Positions 5,337 through 8,724 of a DNA stretch of 8,724 nucleotides are shown here, one piece after another. The notes under the pieces are model-generated. The model was not told where the DNA came from and ran no database searches. It was given only the letters and a program-made list of their open reading frames with translations. A program made the translations under genes and the position numbers. Origin of the DNA: JBBKWJ01 sp037968895 (GTDB lineage Bacteria; Actinomycetota; Acidimicrobiia; Acidimicrobiales; SZUA-35); NCBI GenBank assembly GCA_037968895.1, contig JBBKWJ010000066.1, positions 1 through 8,724 on the forward strand, read 5' to 3'. The stretch's first letter is position 1. The number at the start of each line of letters is the position of its first letter.

Positions 5337-8300
5337 GTGGTGGCTGATCTAACGATTCTCTTTGCTGATCAGGTTGGATCAACTCGTCAGCTGTCTGAGA
5401 TTGGCGACGAAGCAGCCGTTGCGGTTCGCCAGCGCCTTAAGCGACTGTTGGTGAGCACTATTGAGGGCCAGGCCGGCCGCATCTTCTCCGACGACGGTGA
5501 TGGCTGTGCTGCGGTCTTCGAGCGTCCCGAGGATGCCGCTCGCGCCGCGCTCCTGATGCTCGACGGCGCCGCCGAATCACGACACGTTGTCGATTCTAAG
5601 CTCGCGATTCATTTGCGGATCGGGATACACACCGGCAACGTCATCCCGAACGGCGACGGCTTCGTTGGCATGGCGGTACACCTGGGTGCTCGAATGTGCG
5701 AGGTTGCCCCGACTGACTTTGTTGCTGCCTCGCGGGTAACGTCCGAGCGGCTTGCGACGACCCCATGGCTTCGGGTCACTCCGTTCGGAAAACGAACGAT
5801 GAAGGGTGTCGCTGAACCCGTCCAGGTCAACCTGCTCAGCGATTCGTCTCGCGCCGCGCCCACCCCAGAGGATCAGCTTGCCTCGAGTGGCGCAGAACAG
5901 GCTATGCCATCCTCGCCCTGGCTTCGGGAGCGGCCGCTTCCTGCTGTATGCGTAGATCGAGTTGCTGAGCGAAGCCGTCTTGAGGCATCACTTATTGCGT
6001 CAGAGCATCAGATCCAGATGGTTCTTCTCGGTGGTGAGCCGGGTGCCGGTAAGTCAACGTTGATTCATCAAGTGGCGACCGCCCACGCTGCAAATTCCGA
6101 CGCAATATGTCTTGTCGGTCGGTGCGACGAGGTCGCTGACGGGCCCTATCGAGAAGTCGTTGAAGCGTTGCACCATCTGGTTGAAGTTGCTCCCATTGGG
6201 CTGCTCGCCCAGCACGTGCTGAAACATGGCAGTCTCTTGACTCGTTTGATCCCTGGCCTCGAACATCGGGTTGCTTCTGCGCCCGAGTACGAAGCCGGCC
6301 GCGATGTCGATCGCTTCCGGCTGTATGAGGCAATCGCTGATCTGTTGCGCGACGTGGCAAGAAACCAGCCAGTGCTGCTTGTTTTCGAAGACCTGCACTG
6401 GGCCTCGGAGCCATCGCTCGACCTCATCAGGCACCTTGTCCGCTCTGCTGGGCTTGCGTCGGTAGTCATCGCCGGTACCTATCGTTCGACTGAGGTTGAC
6501 GCAGAACCGCACACGTTGCGGTTCCTCGAACGCGTTGGGGCAGAACCGAACACGGCGCGAGTCGAACTCAACCGTTTCGATGAGGCTCAGGCCCATGATC
6601 TTGTGGCGCAGGCTGCGTCCGCAGCGCAGGTCGCTGACGGGCTAATTCCTGGACTTGTTAGGCACCTCTATCGCCAGACGGCGGGTAGCCCGCTCTTCCT
6701 GACTGAAATGCTGCGATCGTTGGAAGAGGCTGGCACCCTACGACAGCTTCGTGATGCGGGCGACATCGCCGCGATCGAGATGCCAACGACAGTGCAAGAG
6801 CTGGCGACCACCCGAGTCGATCGGCTTGGCGCTGATATCGCGGCAGTGCTCGCTGATGCGGCGATTCTCGGCACTAGCTTCCGCATTCCCGAGCTTGAGC
6901 GGCTCGCGGAATCAAACGATTTCGACATTCTCGATGTGTTGGAAATTGCCGAACGGGCGGGGATCGTTCACGAAGAGCCTTCCTCGCTTGATGGTTCGTT
7001 CGTGTTTCGCCATGCCGTGATTCATCGGGCGCTTTACGACCGAATCGGAACGACCCGTCGTCGACGTCGTCACCGCGCCGCAGCCGACGCGGTAACGGCG
7101 GTCTCCGAACATGACCTGAAGGCGCGGTCAGCCGACATCCTCGTTCATCTTGAGCGTTGCGGCAATGCCGCGCGACCAGACGAGCTCGTTCGATTCGCCT
7201 CACTCGCAGCAGACGAGGCATCCGACCGAATAGCGCTTCTTGACGCGGTCAGATACAGCCAAGTCGCAGCCGATGCGGTACACCAAGACCCGTTAGCCGA
7301 CCGGGCGCAGATTGCGGAGGTGCTTGGCGCACTCGGCGCTGCCCAAACCGCAGCCGGTCTTGCTGAAGGCCGCGCCTCGATGGTGGCGGCCGCTGACGCC
7401 GCCCGAACCGCCGAGCGTTGGGACCTCTTTGCCTCTGCTGCGTTCAGGTATGGAGGTGCACTGAAAGAGAATCAGGCAAGTCCTGTGAACGTTGCTACCG
7501 CGCTAGTAGATGAAGCACTTCTGCACTTCCCTGAACCGTCAGCAACGCGGGCCAAGTTGCTTGTGGTTGCTGCGTTATGGCGGCGGCAGACAACCGACTA
7601 CGCGACACGACGTCCTCTGGCCGATGAAGCCCTCACCATTGCTCGCAGCCTCGACGATCCGCGCACACTCGCGTTGGTGATGGCCGAGTATCACCGGGCG
7701 CTCCACGGCCCAAACACGATGCCCGAAGCGCTTGAAATGGCGGACGAACTCGAGTCGCTGGCTGCGCAGCTAAAGGACGATGCCGTTGCCTTCCAAGCGC
7801 TAAACCTTCGACTGATTGCCACCGCGGAGCTTGGGATGTGGGAAGAGGCACAGCAAACCGCAGCGTCGCTCGAGCAGGTTGGCGATCGTCTGCGCCATAT
7901 CGAGGGTCGCCGGATCACATTGAGTTGGAAGATCTCGACCTCGACCGCCCAGGGTCGATTCGACGACGGAGCAGCCCATATAGCTGAACTGAAGAAGCTC
8001 CTCTCGAAGTATCAGATCGAAGATTTCGGCCGGATGTTCGGTGCACTCAGTTTTGTGCCGCTGTGGTTGAAAGGCCACAGCGGGTTGCTCTACAAGGCTT
8101 CGCTCAAACCAGGTGTTGCTGCGGCCTACTCGTGTGCTTGGTTCGCCGCAGACGCTGGACTGCTTAACGAGGCCTCGTCGCACATCGCTGATCTCCCCGA
8201 CCCGCGTGCAGTGTCCGAGCGTTTCGACTACATGTGGTGGAATGACGTCGTTGCCCAGACGCGGGTGGCGCTACGAACAGGCGATGCCGACTTGGCAAGA

Positions 8301-8666
8301 GTGGTCTACGACATCGCCCTTCCGTACGCCGACGGAAATGCAGTGATGGGTCTGATTAACTTCTTCGGCACCGGGCGACATCACCTTGGCTCGCTGTGCA
8401 TGACCCTCGGCGACTACGACGCTGCAATCGCCAACTACGAAGCTTCACTTGAGCGAACCATGGTCATGGGGGCTCGACCGTTCCATGCTCTGACGCAGGC
8501 CGAGCTCGCACAGGCGCTCGATTCTCGCGGCAACGAGGGAGATCGCGAAAGGGCGAAGGAACTTCGAGAGCTTGCTCGGGCCGTCGCCGAAGAGCTAGAG
8601 CTTGGACTTGTGATCGAGACGCTGAACGAACCCGAGCATGTAATGGCCGTTCGCTTCGCTCACTAA
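5337..8666 (+). CDS. Class III cyclase homology domain - STAND/AAA ATPase - TPR signalling protein, no LuxR HTH
   Basis: A protein of 1109 residues, numbered from GTG 5337, ending in TAA. Residues 5-170 are a class III nucleotide cyclase domain: FADQVGST with metal-binding Asp11, and GDG with the second metal Asp55. The substrate-selecting Lys that normally precedes GDG by three residues is Ser51, and the catalytic Asn of the usual GxxVN motif is His115, while Arg119 is kept. Activity is therefore uncertain. After a low-complexity linker (170-195), residues 205-460 form a LuxR/MalT-type ATPase with Walker A GEPGAGKST 233-241, Walker B LLVFEDLHW 347-355 and the family motif AGSPLFLTE 449-457. 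A winged-helix-like region follows to about 590 (FRHA 557-560). The rest is helical, TPR-like repeat, most clearly from Gly1025 (GDYDAAIANYEASL). The order resembles mycobacterial cyclase-ATPase regulators such as Rv0386 and Rv2488c, and mammalian soluble adenylyl cyclase, but the LuxR helix-turn-helix of the former is absent at the C-terminus. It is probably cytosolic and divergent from the fusion enzyme; a functional link is inferred. Confidence 0.92.
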   Translation: MVADLTILFADQVGSTRQLSEIGDEAAVAVRQRLKRLLVSTIEGQAGRIFSDDGDGCAAVFERPEDAARAALLMLDGAAESRHVVDSKLAIHLRIGIHTGNVIPNGDGFVGMAVHLGARMCEVAPTDFVAASRVTSERLATTPWLRVTPFGKRTMKGVAEPVQVNLLSDSSRAAPTPEDQLASSGAEQAMPSSPWLRERPLPAVCVDRVAERSRLEASLIASEHQIQMVLLGGEPGAGKSTLIHQVATAHAANSDAICLVGRCDEVADGPYREVVEALHHLVEVAPIGLLAQHVLKHGSLLTRLIPGLEHRVASAPEYEAGRDVDRFRLYEAIADLLRDVARNQPVLLVFEDLHWASEPSLDLIRHLVRSAGLASVVIAGTYRSTEVDAEPHTLRFLERVGAEPNTARVELNRFDEAQAHDLVAQAASAAQVADGLIPGLVRHLYRQTAGSPLFLTEMLRSLEEAGTLRQLRDAGDIAAIEMPTTVQELATTRVDRLGADIAAVLADAAILGTSFRIPELERLAESNDFDILDVLEIAERAGIVHEEPSSLDGSFVFRHAVIHRALYDRIGTTRRRRRHRAAADAVTAVSEHDLKARSADILVHLERCGNAARPDELVRFASLAADEASDRIALLDAVRYSQVAADAVHQDPLADRAQIAEVLGALGAAQTAAGLAEGRASMVAAADAARTAERWDLFASAAFRYGGALKENQASPVNVATALVDEALLHFPEPSATRAKLLVVAALWRRQTTDYATRRPLADEALTIARSLDDPRTLALVMAEYHRALHGPNTMPEALEMADELESLAAQLKDDAVAFQALNLRLIATAELGMWEEAQQTAASLEQVGDRLRHIEGRRITLSWKISTSTAQGRFDDGAAHIAELKKLLSKYQIEDFGRMFGALSFVPLWLKGHSGLLYKASLKPGVAAAYSCAWFAADAGLLNEASSHIADLPDPRAVSERFDYMWWNDVVAQTRVALRTGDADLARVVYDIALPYADGNAVMGLINFFGTGRHHLGSLCMTLGDYDAAIANYEASLERTMVMGARPFHALTQAELAQALDSRGNEGDRERAKELRELARAVAEELELGLVIETLNEPEHVMAVRFAH

Positions 8667-8685
8667 CCGCCTTTTCTTGATAGCG

Positions 8686-8724
8686 CTAGATCCGTTCGAA
8701 GTAGCGCGCCATTTCCCAATCAGT
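8686..8724 (-). CDS. Possible C-terminal tail of a convergent gene running in from the right edge
   Basis: Reading the minus strand from the right edge gives TDWEMARYFERI followed by TAG at 8686-8688. The composition looks like a genuine protein C-terminus (mixed charged and aromatic residues, GC-rich third positions), and the stop lies only 19 bp from the TAA of the plus-strand gene, a normal convergent spacing. Only 12 codons are visible, so neither coding status nor family can be established. Confidence 0.35.
   Translation of the reverse strand, partial: TDWEMARYFERI

Noticed and set aside
6054..6596. Minus-strand open frame of 180 codons inside the cyclase-ATPase gene
   Set aside because: It overlaps the Walker A to Walker B coding region, has no recognisable motif and no separate promoter or ribosome site that stands out.
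8667..8690. TAGCGCTA palindrome (8681-8688) as a terminator after the cyclase-ATPase gene
   Set aside because: The dyad has no loop and no following T-run; the short CTTTTC tract lies on the wrong side for plus-strand termination.

Overview
The window most resembles chromosomal DNA of a moderately high-GC actinobacterium (GC near 60% by eye). The assignment rests on general character: GTG starts, long multidomain enzymes, and a class III cyclase fused to a STAND/LuxR-type ATPase and TPR repeats. An Acidimicrobiia-like marine or soil lineage is a guess; nothing here fixes the taxon. No tRNA, rRNA, CRISPR array, insertion sequence or phage gene is visible.

Layout: two very large genes are transcribed divergently from a control region of about 180 bp (5159-5336) and fill almost the whole window. 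On the minus strand (137-5158) is a single uninterrupted 1673-codon frame with at least four modules in order: a calcineurin-like metallophosphoesterase, a small beta-rich module, a GMC flavoprotein oxidoreductase of the cholesterol-oxidase (ChoD-like) type with a Cys-rich CxxCxxCxxxC motif, a beta-rich linker domain, and an alpha/beta hydrolase whose nucleophile elbow is GHCVG (Cys instead of Ser). On the plus strand (5337-8666) is an 1109-residue cyclase homology domain-ATPase-TPR protein without a visible DNA-binding domain. At the left edge the first 24 codons of another minus-strand gene (1-73) lie 63 bp downstream of the giant enzyme and may be co-transcribed with it. At the right edge a short minus-strand frame (8686-8724) may be the last 12 codons of a convergent gene.

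How they may work together (inference): the composite protein looks like a cytoplasmic lipid- or sterol-processing enzyme that joins a phosphoester hydrolase, a flavin alcohol oxidase and an acyl/ester hydrolase in one chain. The divergent cyclase-ATPase-TPR protein looks like a signal-sensing partner. The shared intergenic region carries a plausible promoter for the enzyme and two inverted repeats that could be operator sites. The most unusual element is the five-module fusion, especially the phosphoesterase and small beta module placed in front of a GMC-hydrolase pair.
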